A DNA stretch of 64,000 nucleotides from Flaviramulus_B aquimarinus (GCF_039543205.1 NZ_BAABJH010000001.1:434001-498000), one strand, 5' to 3'; positions 1 through 7,634 are shown, numbered from the stretch's first letter. Program-made: numbers and translations. Notes: a model not told the origin generated them from the letters alone.

Positions 1-1144
1 GCCCCCATCTTCTCATTTGTGTTAAGAACCAAATACCATCAGAATAGAACGGGTATGTTGCATTGTATTTATAGAACACATTAAAATCAGGCATATCACG
101 TTTATCACCTTTTTCGAATTCAAACGTACCTGTCATAGAATTTGCTAATACGGCTTCTGGTGCGCCAACATATTGAGACATTGATAATATTTTTACTGCT
201 TCTGCTCTGTTGCCTGGTTCATCTAACCATTTACCAGCTCTAATTAAGGCTTTTGTAACTGCAATTGCCGTGTTAGGGTTTTCGTCAACAAATTTCTTGG
301 TCATTACAAACACTTTTTCTGGATTGTTTTTCCAGATATCATAATTTGTAGTTACTGGCACTCCAATACCTTTAAAAACGGCTTGTTGGTTCCAAGGCTC
401 ACCTACACAGTATCCATAAATGGTACCTGCTTCTAAAGTTGCTGGCATTTGTGGCGGTGGCGTTACTGATAGCAAAACTTCTGCATCAATTTGTCCTTGA
501 ACGTTTTCCGCAGTATACATACCTGGGTGAATGCCTGCAGCTGCTAACCAATATCTTATTTCGTAGTTATGTGTAGACACTGGAAATACCATACCCATTT
601 TAAAGGCTTTTCCGTTTGTTTTGTATTCATCAATTACTGGTTTTAAAGCTTCTGCTTTAATAGGATGGATGGGTTTTCCGTCTGCACCTTTTGGTACATT
701 TGGTTTCATTTTAGACCAAACATCATTGGAAACAGTAATACCATTTCCGTTTAAATCCATTGAAAATGGTGTTACCAATTCGGCTTGACGTCCAAAACCT
801 GCTCCTGCAGCAATTGGTTGACCTGCTAACATATGCGAACCATCTAATTGACCATCAATAACGCGGTCTAATACATTTTTCCAGTTAGATTGTGCTTCAA
901 CTGAAACAAATAAACCTTCATCTTCAAAAAATCCTTTTTCTTTGGCAATGGCTAAAGGTGCCATATCTGTTAATTTGATGAAACCAAAAGTTAATTGTGG
1001 TTTTTCAATATCTAATGTTTTTGTTTTTGAAGTTTCTGTAATAACTTCTGCGGTTTCAGTTTTCTTTTTGTCTTTTCCACCACAAGAAAATAGTAGTACT
1101 GCTATTGGTAGAATCCAAATTGATGTTTTAAATAGAGATTTCAT
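1..1144 (-). CDS. NrtA/CmpA-type ABC transporter substrate-binding lipoprotein (3' end outside window)
   Basis: This is the periplasmic binding component of a nitrate/nitrite or bicarbonate-type ABC importer. The first ~21 residues form a lipoprotein signal ending in the lipobox LLFSC (Cys21). A Lys/Glu/Thr-rich linker follows, then the family start FGFIKLTDMAPLAIAKEKG and a GQPIAAGAGFG stretch typical of NrtA/CmpA. About 381 codons are present and the C-terminus runs off the left edge. The start ATG sits just downstream of a palindromic operator shared with the globin operon. The adjacent molybdenum cofactor and nitrogen-oxide genes favour nitrate over bicarbonate as ligand, but ligand choice is inference. 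Confidence 0.85.
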   Translation of the reverse strand, partial: MKSLFKTSIWILPIAVLLFSCGGKDKKKTETAEVITETSKTKTLDIEKPQLTFGFIKLTDMAPLAIAKEKGFFEDEGLFVSVEAQSNWKNVLDRVIDGQLDGSHMLAGQPIAAGAGFGRQAELVTPFSMDLNGNGITVSNDVWSKMKPNVPKGADGKPIHPIKAEALKPVIDEYKTNGKAFKMGMVFPVSTHNYEIRYWLAAAGIHPGMYTAENVQGQIDAEVLLSVTPPPQMPATLEAGTIYGYCVGEPWNQQAVFKGIGVPVTTNYDIWKNNPEKVFVMTKKFVDENPNTAIAVTKALIRAGKWLDEPGNRAEAVKILSMSQYVGAPEAVLANSMTGTFEFEKGDKRDMPDFNVFYKYNATYPFYSDGIWFLTQMRRWG

Positions 1145-1469
1145 ATTTTTTAGTTTTAATTAATCTAAGTATTAATACTTATTTTATGCAAATATATAAG
1201 TAGAGTTAGTCTTAGATTATGTTAATACACATATCCAATCATCTTTTTTCACATAACAATACCTGTATAAAACCATGTTTTTTAACTATATACCTGGTTT
1301 TAAGATTTTTAAAATCTATAAACATAAAATATTTAACTACTTAAAACCCTAAGTATTTGAAGTGAAAATTAAAAAACACTACGTATTTTTACAATACTTG
1401 ATTTTGTATAGTGAAGTATTGGGATTATAAGAAAGAATACGTTGTTTTTATAAACAGATAAAGTAAAGC
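1145..1469. other. Intergenic region with promoter, operator and several inverted repeats
   Basis: No coding frame is convincing here. The stretch holds the nrtA-like promoter with its operator (1165-1180). It also has the inverted repeat AGATTTT/AAAATCT near 1303-1317 and a spaced inverted pair AATACTT (1393-1399) / AAGTATT (1414-1420). That last pair reuses the operator half-site at a non-canonical spacing. The central repeats may terminate the upstream cytochrome operon. Confidence 0.4.
1165..1180 (-). promoter_or_regulatory. 16-bp palindromic operator TAAGTATTAATACTTA in the nrtA-like promoter
   Basis: This is a perfect palindrome. On the minus strand a -33 TTTG (plus-strand CAAA 1188-1191) is followed by a 21-bp spacer and a -7-like TAGATTAA (1159-1166). 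The palindrome therefore fills the promoter spacer. An identical copy occupies the same place in the globin promoter. Confidence 0.7.
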
Positions 1470-2180
1470 TTATTCCTCTAAGGTTTTTAACCATGCTTCT
1501 TGAGATAAAGCAATATATTTTTTACTTGTTCCATAAGGATCTTCCCCACCTTCAAAATAGTTTTGAATAAGTTTCATAGGAATAGTATCAGCCAATTTCT
1601 CAGGCACATCATATTTATGGTTTCCATGAAAATCATGACATTGAATACATGTAAACCATTCTTCTTTAGCTATCAAATCCTTATGGGATATATCCAACGG
1701 GTCGTTTTCAACTTCTAATTCTTGATGACAGTTCATACAATAATTAATAGAAGCTACTGATACACGTTCTTCTTGATGCTCGGTATGGCAAGTTATACAG
1801 GTAGTCGCATCAATATGTTTTGTTGCTTCTTTAAATCTTGGCTCTGAAAAGCGATATATAGGGTGTCTATCATTAGGCCTATCATGGCATTGCATACAAT
1901 TATCTGCACTTACATCTTGAGTACCAAAATCCACACCTTCTTCTCTAGCACCAGCTGCATGTGAAATATTAGATTGCAGTTGCTGCATTAAATTTCCTTT
2001 AGCATCTGCATGACATGCAAAACAAGATAAATCTTGGTGACCAGTATTCATTGGCCCAATGGAGATATATGTTTCGGTAGCATCTAAAGTCAAAATATAA
2101 AATATTGAAACCCCTAGAACTAAGCCTATAACACCTCCTAAAAATTGTCTTTTACGTAACGGACTTACCTTAAACATCAA
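1470..2180 (-). CDS. Membrane-anchored pentaheme cytochrome c
   Basis: The protein has 236 residues. An N-terminal hydrophobic helix (about 13-32) anchors it, and the rest is periplasmic. Five CxxCH motifs start at Cys53, Cys95, Cys128, Cys148 and Cys178, predicting five c-type hemes. Extra His residues lie close to them and could be distal ligands. It is the last gene of a three-gene unit, 15 bp after the flavin reductase and bis-heme b protein genes. It is thus a plausible periplasmic electron acceptor from that membrane module. It resembles NapC/NirT-type multiheme relays in size and anchoring, but I cannot assign a terminal reductase. The final partner (nitrite, NO or another oxidant) is unknown. 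Confidence 0.85.
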   Translation of the reverse strand: MMFKVSPLRKRQFLGGVIGLVLGVSIFYILTLDATETYISIGPMNTGHQDLSCFACHADAKGNLMQQLQSNISHAAGAREEGVDFGTQDVSADNCMQCHDRPNDRHPIYRFSEPRFKEATKHIDATTCITCHTEHQEERVSVASINYCMNCHQELEVENDPLDISHKDLIAKEEWFTCIQCHDFHGNHKYDVPEKLADTIPMKLIQNYFEGGEDPYGTSKKYIALSQEAWLKTLEE

Positions 2181-2195
2181 ATTAAAATTTTTAAA

Positions 2196-3224
2196 CTATA
2201 TTTCTATAACTACCTTTTTTGTAACTGGATAGCTAATACAAGTTAGAATATCACCATTTTGAACATCATTTTCTGGAAGGAAATGACCATCAATCATTTT
2301 AACCTCTCCTTCTATACATTTAGCTTTACAAGTAGAACACATCCCTGATCGACAAGAATAGGGTATTACTATATTTTCAGACATGGCCTGTTGCAATATG
2401 GATTTATCTCCTCTTACTTTCAATCCATGTGCTTTCCCTTCAAACTTTAAAGTAACATCGCTTATAAGGTTTTTGCCCGTAGACTTAACATCGGGACTTT
2501 TAAAAACTTCTAGCTTGATTTTGTCCCTTGTTATACCGTTTTCTTTTAACACATCTTTTATCTTTTCCATGTAACCAAATGGGCCACATATCATATAGAC
2601 ATGATCTGCATAAGTTAAATTATGCTTTAATAATATATTATCTATCAATGCTTTAGTAGCTAATCCTGAGTGATAATTATTGTTATCAATCTTGTTTGAA
2701 GAAACAATATGTTCAACTGAAAACTTTTCTGAATAACTCTTTTCCAGTGCTTTAATTTCATCATGAAAAATTATGGAATCCATATTTTGATTTGCATAAA
2801 TCAACAAAACCTTAGAATCTTTTTCTTCAGTTAAAACAGATTTTATAATTGAAAATATTGGTGTTACGCCGCTTCCTCCGGCAAACAACACATATTGTTT
2901 TTTAGATTTATTTGTAGGTTCTACAAAAAAGGACCCTGCAGGATCACTAACTTCTAATTTATCCCCTATTTTAAGATGATCGTGCACATAGTTTGAAACC
3001 AAACCCTTTTCAACACGTTTTACAGTGATTTTTAAATCTTTATCTGTATAAGGATTACTGCTAAAGGAATATGCTCTCTTTTGAACCATTTTATCTATGG
3101 GCACATGAACTGTTAAAAATTGCCCTGGTTTATATTTTAGCTTTTTGAAGAGGTTTCCGTTTTTAAAACAGATACTTACGGCATCATTAGTTTCTTTAAC
3201 TATATTTTTAACTAGTAACTTCAT
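2196..3224 (-). CDS. FAD/NAD(P)H oxidoreductase with C-terminal 2Fe-2S ferredoxin domain
   Basis: The protein has 342 residues with the modular order FAD-binding, NAD(P)-binding, plant-type [2Fe-2S]. The FAD motif RAYS is at 50-53 and the nucleotide-binding GGSGVTP at about 116-122. The iron-sulfur cysteines are Cys291, Cys296, Cys299 and Cys329 (C-x4-C-x2-C ... C). This is the layout of PaaE/HCP-reductase/phenol-hydroxylase-type reductases. It lies 13 bp after a gene for a bis-heme b membrane protein and 15 bp before a pentaheme cytochrome gene. It may feed electrons across the membrane, reduce the upstream globin, or both. The family call is firm; the physiological acceptor is inferred. Confidence 0.88.
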   Translation of the reverse strand: MKLLVKNIVKETNDAVSICFKNGNLFKKLKYKPGQFLTVHVPIDKMVQKRAYSFSSNPYTDKDLKITVKRVEKGLVSNYVHDHLKIGDKLEVSDPAGSFFVEPTNKSKKQYVLFAGGSGVTPIFSIIKSVLTEEKDSKVLLIYANQNMDSIIFHDEIKALEKSYSEKFSVEHIVSSNKIDNNNYHSGLATKALIDNILLKHNLTYADHVYMICGPFGYMEKIKDVLKENGITRDKIKLEVFKSPDVKSTGKNLISDVTLKFEGKAHGLKVRGDKSILQQAMSENIVIPYSCRSGMCSTCKAKCIEGEVKMIDGHFLPENDVQNGDILTCISYPVTKKVVIEI

Positions 3225-3237
3225 ATACTATCTTAAT

Positions 3238-3717
3238 CTATTTATAATAAAACACCATTGTAATATGAAACAGGACCAATATTGTAACTATTAATGATAA
3301 TGCCACATGCGTAATCATCCACCCTTTAAATAATGCATCACTATTATTTTTGATAACATCTAGATTTAAATATCCAAGCAGTGTATTTGAGAAAAACACA
3401 TAGGATAACAAAAGCAAATAGCCATAACCCAATCCTATACTATGGACATAAAAAAACAAGGGGCTTACAGCACCTAACCATTTATGAATAGTTTGCATTG
3501 ACATAGCATACTTTCTAAATTTTTTGATTACTCGTGTGCCTGTCAAAACCCATTGAAACATTATAAATAAAGCCAAAACCAATCCGGACCAACGTTTATA
3601 CATTTCTTGTTGCTGAAGTACCGATAGCCAACTCCATTCTAATTTCAAAAAAAACTGTAAAAAGAAAGCGCTTAACAGCACTAAACCCAATAAAGTGGAT
3701 TTGCTTTTAATTACCAT
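3238..3717 (-). CDS. Small four-helix membrane protein with two H-x13-H pairs (bis-heme b, ferric-reductase-like)
   Basis: The protein has 159 residues with about four transmembrane helices. His78 and His92 lie around one helix, His137 and His151 around another. Each pair is 14 residues apart, the H-x13-H pattern that binds two stacked b hemes in ferric reductase, NADPH oxidase and MsrQ/YedZ-type proteins. No flavin domain is attached, but the next gene encodes a separate FAD/2Fe-2S reductase. The pair may together form a split transmembrane electron conduit ending in the pentaheme cytochrome. Heme binding is inferred from histidine spacing. A terminator-like hairpin (3754-3793) separates this unit from the globin genes upstream. 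Confidence 0.65.
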   Translation of the reverse strand: MVIKSKSTLLGLVLLSAFFLQFFLKLEWSWLSVLQQQEMYKRWSGLVLALFIMFQWVLTGTRVIKKFRKYAMSMQTIHKWLGAVSPLFFYVHSIGLGYGYLLLLSYVFFSNTLLGYLNLDVIKNNSDALFKGWMITHVALSLIVTILVLFHITMVFYYK

Positions 3718-3753
3718 AAACTACAAATGATTTGAATAGAAAAACAACCTAAA

Positions 3754-3793
3754 AATCTTGCTCATATTTTTTTAGAAATCTATGAGCAAGATT
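3754..3793 (-). terminator. Intercistronic terminator/attenuator in the globin-cytochrome cluster
   Basis: A perfect 13-bp stem, AATCTTGCTCATA (3754-3766) with TATGAGCAAGATT (3781-3793), has a 14-nt loop. On the minus strand it is followed by a short T run. It lies just after the Tll0287-like gene, so it either ends that transcript or lowers expression of the three downstream genes. Confidence 0.75.
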
Positions 3794-3808
3794 AGATCTA
3801 ATAATAAA

Positions 3809-4618
3809 CTATTTTGCCGCGACTAAATGTTTCATTGTTTTATAGGATGTCAACTTTTTAACACTATCTAAGAATACCTCAGCAGTTGGTAAATACTTTC
3901 CTTCTGCTGGCCATTTTTCACCAATTTCTGGTTTTTCACTATTTTCAAAAGCTTCTATTTCATTTAAGTATTCTACATAAATATCCACTGTTCCTTTGGC
4001 ATAGGAGTTTAATACCGCTACTGTTTCTTTATAAGATAAAGAATCTTTAGGGTATTGCCATGTTGTGGCTCCCATAACATCTCCTAGTTTCCAATCGCTT
4101 TTTGATGTTTGCTTATGATCGTTATGACATGTTACGCAAGCACCTGCGCTCGCTAAATCTGCAAACATGGCTGTATGTAACTTTTGTTCTTCATCATAGA
4201 AAAATTTTGGTTCTTGGTCTTTTTTAATTTCCTCAAACAAATCTGCTTGTTTACCTACAAACTTATTTGCAGCATTAATTGGAAAATCAGACCCTAAATA
4301 AAGCCCTAATGGCACAGGACCTTTTTGAATACTTGTAGCAACACCTCTTAGAAACAATGCGGGAAGTGGACCAGCTTCAACATCATCTTTACGCCAATCT
4401 TCATCAAATTTCATTCCTTGAGCTTTCCCTTTTCCAACAATAGCTTTGGTGTATAAGGTTCTTGTAATATCGTTTTCTGCTGCTACCATTTCTAAAACTT
4501 CTTCTACTGAAAAAGCATTATCAGAACTGGCTGCATCAGTTTTTCCTTCTGGAACCCCACCACATGAGGTTAAAACGATACTTACTAATATTATTGAGAT
4601 TTTAAATATAGTTTTCAT
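3809..4618 (-). CDS. Tll0287-like (DUF3365) c-heme lipoprotein
   Basis: The protein has 269 residues. A signal peptide ends in the lipobox VLTSC (Cys19), so it is a periplasm-facing lipoprotein. A single CxxCH (CVTCH, 161-165) predicts one covalently bound c-type heme. Spacing and flanks match the Tll0287-like/DUF3365 heme domain often linked to redox or gas sensing. It starts 21 bp after the globin stop codon and almost certainly shares its promoter and operator. In this family the domain is often a sensor module, but here it stands alone, so it could be either an electron carrier or a ligand-binding protein. No catalytic residues are evident. Confidence 0.75.
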   Translation of the reverse strand: MKTIFKISIILVSIVLTSCGGVPEGKTDAASSDNAFSVEEVLEMVAAENDITRTLYTKAIVGKGKAQGMKFDEDWRKDDVEAGPLPALFLRGVATSIQKGPVPLGLYLGSDFPINAANKFVGKQADLFEEIKKDQEPKFFYDEEQKLHTAMFADLASAGACVTCHNDHKQTSKSDWKLGDVMGATTWQYPKDSLSYKETVAVLNSYAKGTVDIYVEYLNEIEAFENSEKPEIGEKWPAEGKYLPTAEVFLDSVKKLTSYKTMKHLVAAK

Positions 4619-4639
4619 ATTTTATTGATTTTTAAGTTA

Positions 4640-5056
4640 TTAATAAGCGGCTTCGATCATAACAGTAGACATGGTTCCGTAAACAGATGTCCAAGCTTCT
4701 TTAACATCTGGGGTAAAATCATTACCAAGTCCAGCTTCTAGTGTTCCTATTAATGCTGCTCCTACTGTATTATAATGAGATGGTTCTACCTTATATTCCA
4801 CATGGCGTTTCCCTAAATCTTTTAAAACTGGCAATAAGGCATCTAAATTACTCAAGCCAGCAACTGCGGCGGCAAGCATTGTCATTAGTTTATTGCCTTG
4901 TTCTACCATTGCTCCTTCTTTATCTGTTGGGAATAATGGTTCTAATGCTGGGTCCAATTCAAATAATTTAGAATAGAATATTTTTGCTGCAGTTGGAGCT
5001 ATAGGTTTTACTTTTTCAAATGATTCTTGAACTAGGGTAATAGTCTTTGATTCCAT
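4640..5056 (-). CDS. Single-domain globin
   Basis: The protein has 138 residues, no signal peptide, and one globin fold. Phe42 in LFPTDKEG fits position CD1, Gln53 the distal E7 site, and His85 (in LGKRHVEYKV) the proximal F8 ligand. It resembles the globin half of flavohemoglobins without the reductase. As first gene of the cluster, ahead of a heme lipoprotein and a stand-alone FAD/2Fe-2S reductase, it may be the oxygenase part of a split NO dioxygenase. The operator shared with a nitrate-transport-type gene supports a role in nitrogen-oxide stress. That role is inference; the globin assignment is direct. Confidence 0.88.
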   Translation of the reverse strand: MESKTITLVQESFEKVKPIAPTAAKIFYSKLFELDPALEPLFPTDKEGAMVEQGNKLMTMLAAAVAGLSNLDALLPVLKDLGKRHVEYKVEPSHYNTVGAALIGTLEAGLGNDFTPDVKEAWTSVYGTMSTVMIEAAY

Positions 5057-5092
5057 AATCTTAATGTGTATAATTTAAATTTGTAAAAAAAT

Positions 5093-5108
5093 TAAGTATT
5101 AATACTTA
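5093..5108 (-). promoter_or_regulatory. 16-bp palindromic operator TAAGTATTAATACTTA in the globin promoter
   Basis: The copy is identical to the one at 1165-1180. The -33 TTTG (plus-strand CAAA 5116-5119) and -7-like TAATTTTT (5087-5094) are again separated by exactly 21 bp, with the palindrome in the spacer. A bound protein there should block sigma contact, or twist the promoter in a MerR-like way. Confidence 0.72.
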
Positions 5109-5261
5109 TTTAAGGCAAAAATAAAAGCTAACTATTTAAATAATTATGAAATATTACAGTATAAAAGGATCTTTTATGCCATATAAAAAGCTATCAAAAC
5201 ACAGGAAATATTTAATCAAGAAGAAAAGCGTACAAGAGGTTTAGAGAAATCAAAAAGGTAA

Positions 5262-6011
5262 TCAACTATCTAAAAAGTAGTTATGTTCGCTAATCTCTCT
5301 TTTAAGCAATTGAAGATTATTTATACCAATTTTTTTCCCTTGAGCAATAATAAGTTTTTCCTTTTTAAGAGCAGAAAACACGCGAATAACTTGCTCTTCA
5401 GTAGTGCCAGCATAATCTGCATATTCTTTTCTACTAAGTGGCAGATTTATAAAACCTCTTAAATCGCCAAATTTTCGGTGTATATATAATAAGGTATCAA
5501 TAACACGTTCACGAACTGTCATTTGCGAAATAGACTTTACTTTATTCTCACTTCTATTAAGCTCATTGGCATAAAAAAGCATCATATCATAAGTAAACTT
5601 AGGGCTTTCCAATAAAGCATCTTGTAAACTATCCTTAGAAAAATAACACAATACGGTATCTTGTAAAGCTATAGCACCTATAGAATAATACTCTTCGGTA
5701 CCAAAACCTCGATGCCCAATAATTTCACCTTCTTTTGCAAAACGCACAATTTGTTCGCGCCCATTTATACCTGTTCTAAACACTTTTACCGTACCCTTCA
5801 AAATAAAAAACAAGCCATTAACAGGAGCGCCTTCAATAATAAATTGCTGACTTTTTTTGCACTTAATTGTTTTTTTGTTTTCTACAAATTTAGAATTTGA
5901 AAGTGTATTTAAGTTTTTATTTATTAGGCAGTTGGTATTTGTGCAAACTCCACAAGAAACATCATTAACAGAAGTATGTTTAAATTTAGAATGTGATGTC
6001 GTTGGTAGCAT
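5262..6011 (-). CDS. FNR-like Crp/Fnr transcriptional regulator with four candidate cluster cysteines
   Basis: The protein has 249 residues: an N-terminal Cys-rich segment, a cyclic-nucleotide-binding fold (about 45-160) and a winged helix. Cys20, Cys23 and Cys28 plus Cys122 closely match the cluster ligands of E. coli FNR (20, 23, 29, 122), suggesting an oxygen- or NO-sensitive [4Fe-4S] centre. The recognition helix reads TEEQVIR, keeping the Glu and Arg that contact TGA half-sites in this family. It is divergent from the Moco genes and lies upstream of the globin cluster. A near-match to the globin operator covers its own promoter. Sensing of a nitrogen oxide or anoxia is inferred. Confidence 0.82.
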   Translation of the reverse strand: MLPTTSHSKFKHTSVNDVSCGVCTNTNCLINKNLNTLSNSKFVENKKTIKCKKSQQFIIEGAPVNGLFFILKGTVKVFRTGINGREQIVRFAKEGEIIGHRGFGTEEYYSIGAIALQDTVLCYFSKDSLQDALLESPKFTYDMMLFYANELNRSENKVKSISQMTVRERVIDTLLYIHRKFGDLRGFINLPLSRKEYADYAGTTEEQVIRVFSALKKEKLIIAQGKKIGINNLQLLKREISEHNYFLDS

Positions 6012-6035
6012 AAAAACGAATATCTGCTACAAAAA

Positions 6036-6051
6036 TACGTAATAATACTTA
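6036..6051 (-). promoter_or_regulatory. Operator variant upstream of the FNR-like gene (14/16 match)
   Basis: On the plus strand it reads TACGTAATAATACTTA, differing at two positions from the perfect palindrome at the nrtA-like and globin promoters. It overlaps a perfect -7 box TATTTTTG (minus strand, 6030-6037), 25 bp upstream of the start codon. This suggests the regulator gene belongs to the same regulon. A further half-site repeat AATACTTATTTTT recurs at 6045 and 6065. Confidence 0.55.
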
Positions 6052-6112
6052 TTTTTATATTTGAAATACTTATTTTTAAGAGCTTCTCAAAAAACAACAA
6101 TGATTATTATTT

Positions 6113-6131
6113 AATTGAAATTTTTTCAATT
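6113..6131 (-). terminator. Hairpin at the end of the NapD-like remnant
   Basis: AATTGAAA and TTTCAATT form an 8-bp stem with a 3-nt loop. The stem begins at the stop codon of the small frameshifted minus-strand gene, so it is well placed as its terminator. Confidence 0.5.
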
Positions 6132-6336
6132 AATAAATGTTAAATACATAAAACTGATGCTGTTTTTATAACGGAATTTCCCTGTTTCTATTTTAATAGC
6201 GGTATCGGTTACTATAATGAGTAAATTTTTGTTTCCGGCGGGGATAACGTCGCAGGAAGTAAATTGTGAAAGTACTTTTATAAGTTCATTTTTTTTACCA
6301 TCATAAGGATGGAGTTAAATAACTTTTAATAGGCAT
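6126..6336 (-). pseudogene. Frameshifted NapD-like small gene (nitrate reductase maturation factor remnant)
   Basis: No single frame is open, but two minus-strand frames join through one extra C near 6310-6314. The ATG (6336) gives MPIKSYLT. After skipping one base the frame continues HPYDGKKNELIKVLSQF, then TSCDVIPAGNKNLLIIVTDT, and ends FMYLTFIN at a TGA overlapping a terminator hairpin. Reconstructed length is about 69 residues. The pattern (helix, then D/EVIPA, then hydrophobic strand) resembles small ferredoxin-fold NapD-type chaperones, which fits the nitrate and Moco setting. The family link is from memory and tentative. It may be a true pseudogene, a sequencing error, or a programmed shift. 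Codon pattern across the join argues that it was recently coding. Confidence 0.5.
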
Positions 6337-6424
6337 ACGCTTCTTTTTTATTTCGGATGTAAATATCTTTTTAAATTAAAAAAAAAACTAACTTTTATCA
6401 TGTTATCATAAAAAACAAAATCGC

Positions 6425-6432
6425 TATATTTG
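6425..6432 (+). promoter_or_regulatory. -7 box of the moeA promoter
   Basis: TATATTTG matches the Bacteroidetes -7 consensus TAnnTTTG exactly, 23 bp upstream of the moeA start codon. The moeA leader should therefore be short, leaving no room for a riboswitch from this start site. Confidence 0.6.
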
Positions 6433-6455
6433 TTAGGATATAACGAAAATGATTT

Positions 6456-7634
6456 ATGATTTCTATTTCCGAAGCGATTTCTAGTGTAAAGCAAAACAGT
6501 AAACCTTTATTAAAACCCACTATTAAGTCTGTTGAAAAAGCTGGAGGATATTGGCTATTTGAAGATATATTATCCCCTATAAACATGCCACCTTTCAGAC
6601 AATCTGCTATGGATGGCTATGCTTTAAATTTGCACGAAAATTTAACGTATGTATTAGTAGGTGAAGTTAAAGCTGGTGATGGACATGAGCCTGAGTTTAA
6701 AAAAGGGGAAGCTGTTAGGATATTTACAGGCGCTCCAGTTCCTAATTCTGCTAATGCAGTTATGATGCAGGAAAAGGTCCAAGTAAATGGAAATATAATT
6801 ACCATTGAACACGACATTCAACCAGAACTCAATATTCGCCCTTTAGGAGAACAAGTTAAGTCAGGAGACATTGCTTTGAATAAAGGCACAAAACTAACGC
6901 CTGCCGCCATCGGATATTTATTGTCTTTAGGCATTACAGAAGTTTCCGTTTTTAAAAAACCTAATATTGCCATTGTTACGACTGGAAATGAACTTATAGA
7001 ACCTGCTCAAGAACTTTCCCATGGAAAAATTTATGAGAGTAATTCGAAAATGTTATTGAGTGCACTTTACAACCTGAAGTTTTATGACATAACGCTATAT
7101 AAAGTTGAAGACGATTACAATAAAACAGTTGAAACGCTTGGCACTGCTTTAGAGGATAACGATTTAGTTTTAATCACAGGAGGTATTTCTGTTGGTGATT
7201 ATGATTATGTTGGAAAAGCTTTAAATGAATTGCAAGTGAAACAGTTGTTTTATAAGGTGAAACAGAAACCAGGCAAACCTTTATTTTTTGGAAAAAAGAA
7301 TCACACCCAAGTTTTTGCATTACCAGGTAATCCTGCTGCTGCATTATCCTGTTTTTATGTTTATGTGTATATCGCTTTGCAAAAACTCATGAATCGTGAT
7401 GTTTTGGAATTACCTAGAGTACAAGCAAAAACAATTAATAGTTTCTATAAGAAAGGTGATAGACCTCAATTTTTAAAAGGTATTTACAATAATGGACAGG
7501 TTGAAATATTAGAAGGGCAGAACTCCTCCATGTTACAAACCTTTGCTTTATCTAATGCTTTGGTTTTTGCACCAGAGGATCTTAATACTATTGAAACAGG
7601 TGATACGTTAGAAATCATTTTACTTCCAAATTAA
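6456..7634 (+). CDS. moeA: Molybdopterin molybdenumtransferase MoeA
   Basis: The protein has 392 residues, the usual length. MoeA inserts molybdate into adenylylated molybdopterin in the cytoplasm. Family signatures include PPFRQSAMDGYAL near 48, TGAPVPNSANAVMMQE near 90, the GGISVGDYD loop, KQKPGKPLFFG, and PGNPAAALSCF. It opens the plus-strand molybdenum cofactor cluster and is followed 10 bp later by a ModE-like regulator gene, so the two are probably cotranscribed. Its promoter has a clear -7 box. I see nothing truncated or odd. It supplies cofactor for molybdoenzymes, probably the nitrate reductase expected outside the window. Confidence 0.95.
   Translation: MISISEAISSVKQNSKPLLKPTIKSVEKAGGYWLFEDILSPINMPPFRQSAMDGYALNLHENLTYVLVGEVKAGDGHEPEFKKGEAVRIFTGAPVPNSANAVMMQEKVQVNGNIITIEHDIQPELNIRPLGEQVKSGDIALNKGTKLTPAAIGYLLSLGITEVSVFKKPNIAIVTTGNELIEPAQELSHGKIYESNSKMLLSALYNLKFYDITLYKVEDDYNKTVETLGTALEDNDLVLITGGISVGDYDYVGKALNELQVKQLFYKVKQKPGKPLFFGKKNHTQVFALPGNPAAALSCFYVYVYIALQKLMNRDVLELPRVQAKTINSFYKKGDRPQFLKGIYNNGQVEILEGQNSSMLQTFALSNALVFAPEDLNTIETGDTLEIILLPN

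Noticed and set aside
1165..1180. The TAAGTATTAATACTTA palindrome as a Crp/Fnr site
   Set aside because: It lacks TGA/TCA half-sites, and separate TGA-N6-TCA palindromes exist at other promoters. Treated as a different operator.
1393..1420. AATACTT / AAGTATT inverted pair as a further operator copy
   Set aside because: The half-sites are 14 bp apart instead of 2, and no promoter follows. It is noted only as part of the intergenic region.
6217..6306. 29-codon plus-strand frame with an ATG near the G-rich segment upstream of moeA
   Set aside because: It is antisense to the NapD-like remnant, whose reading explains the sequence better. It also has no visible ribosome binding site.
6170..6340. 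Possible Moco riboswitch or structured leader before moeA
   Set aside because: The moeA -7 box at 6425 places transcription start after this segment. The stretch is explained as coding remnant on the minus strand.
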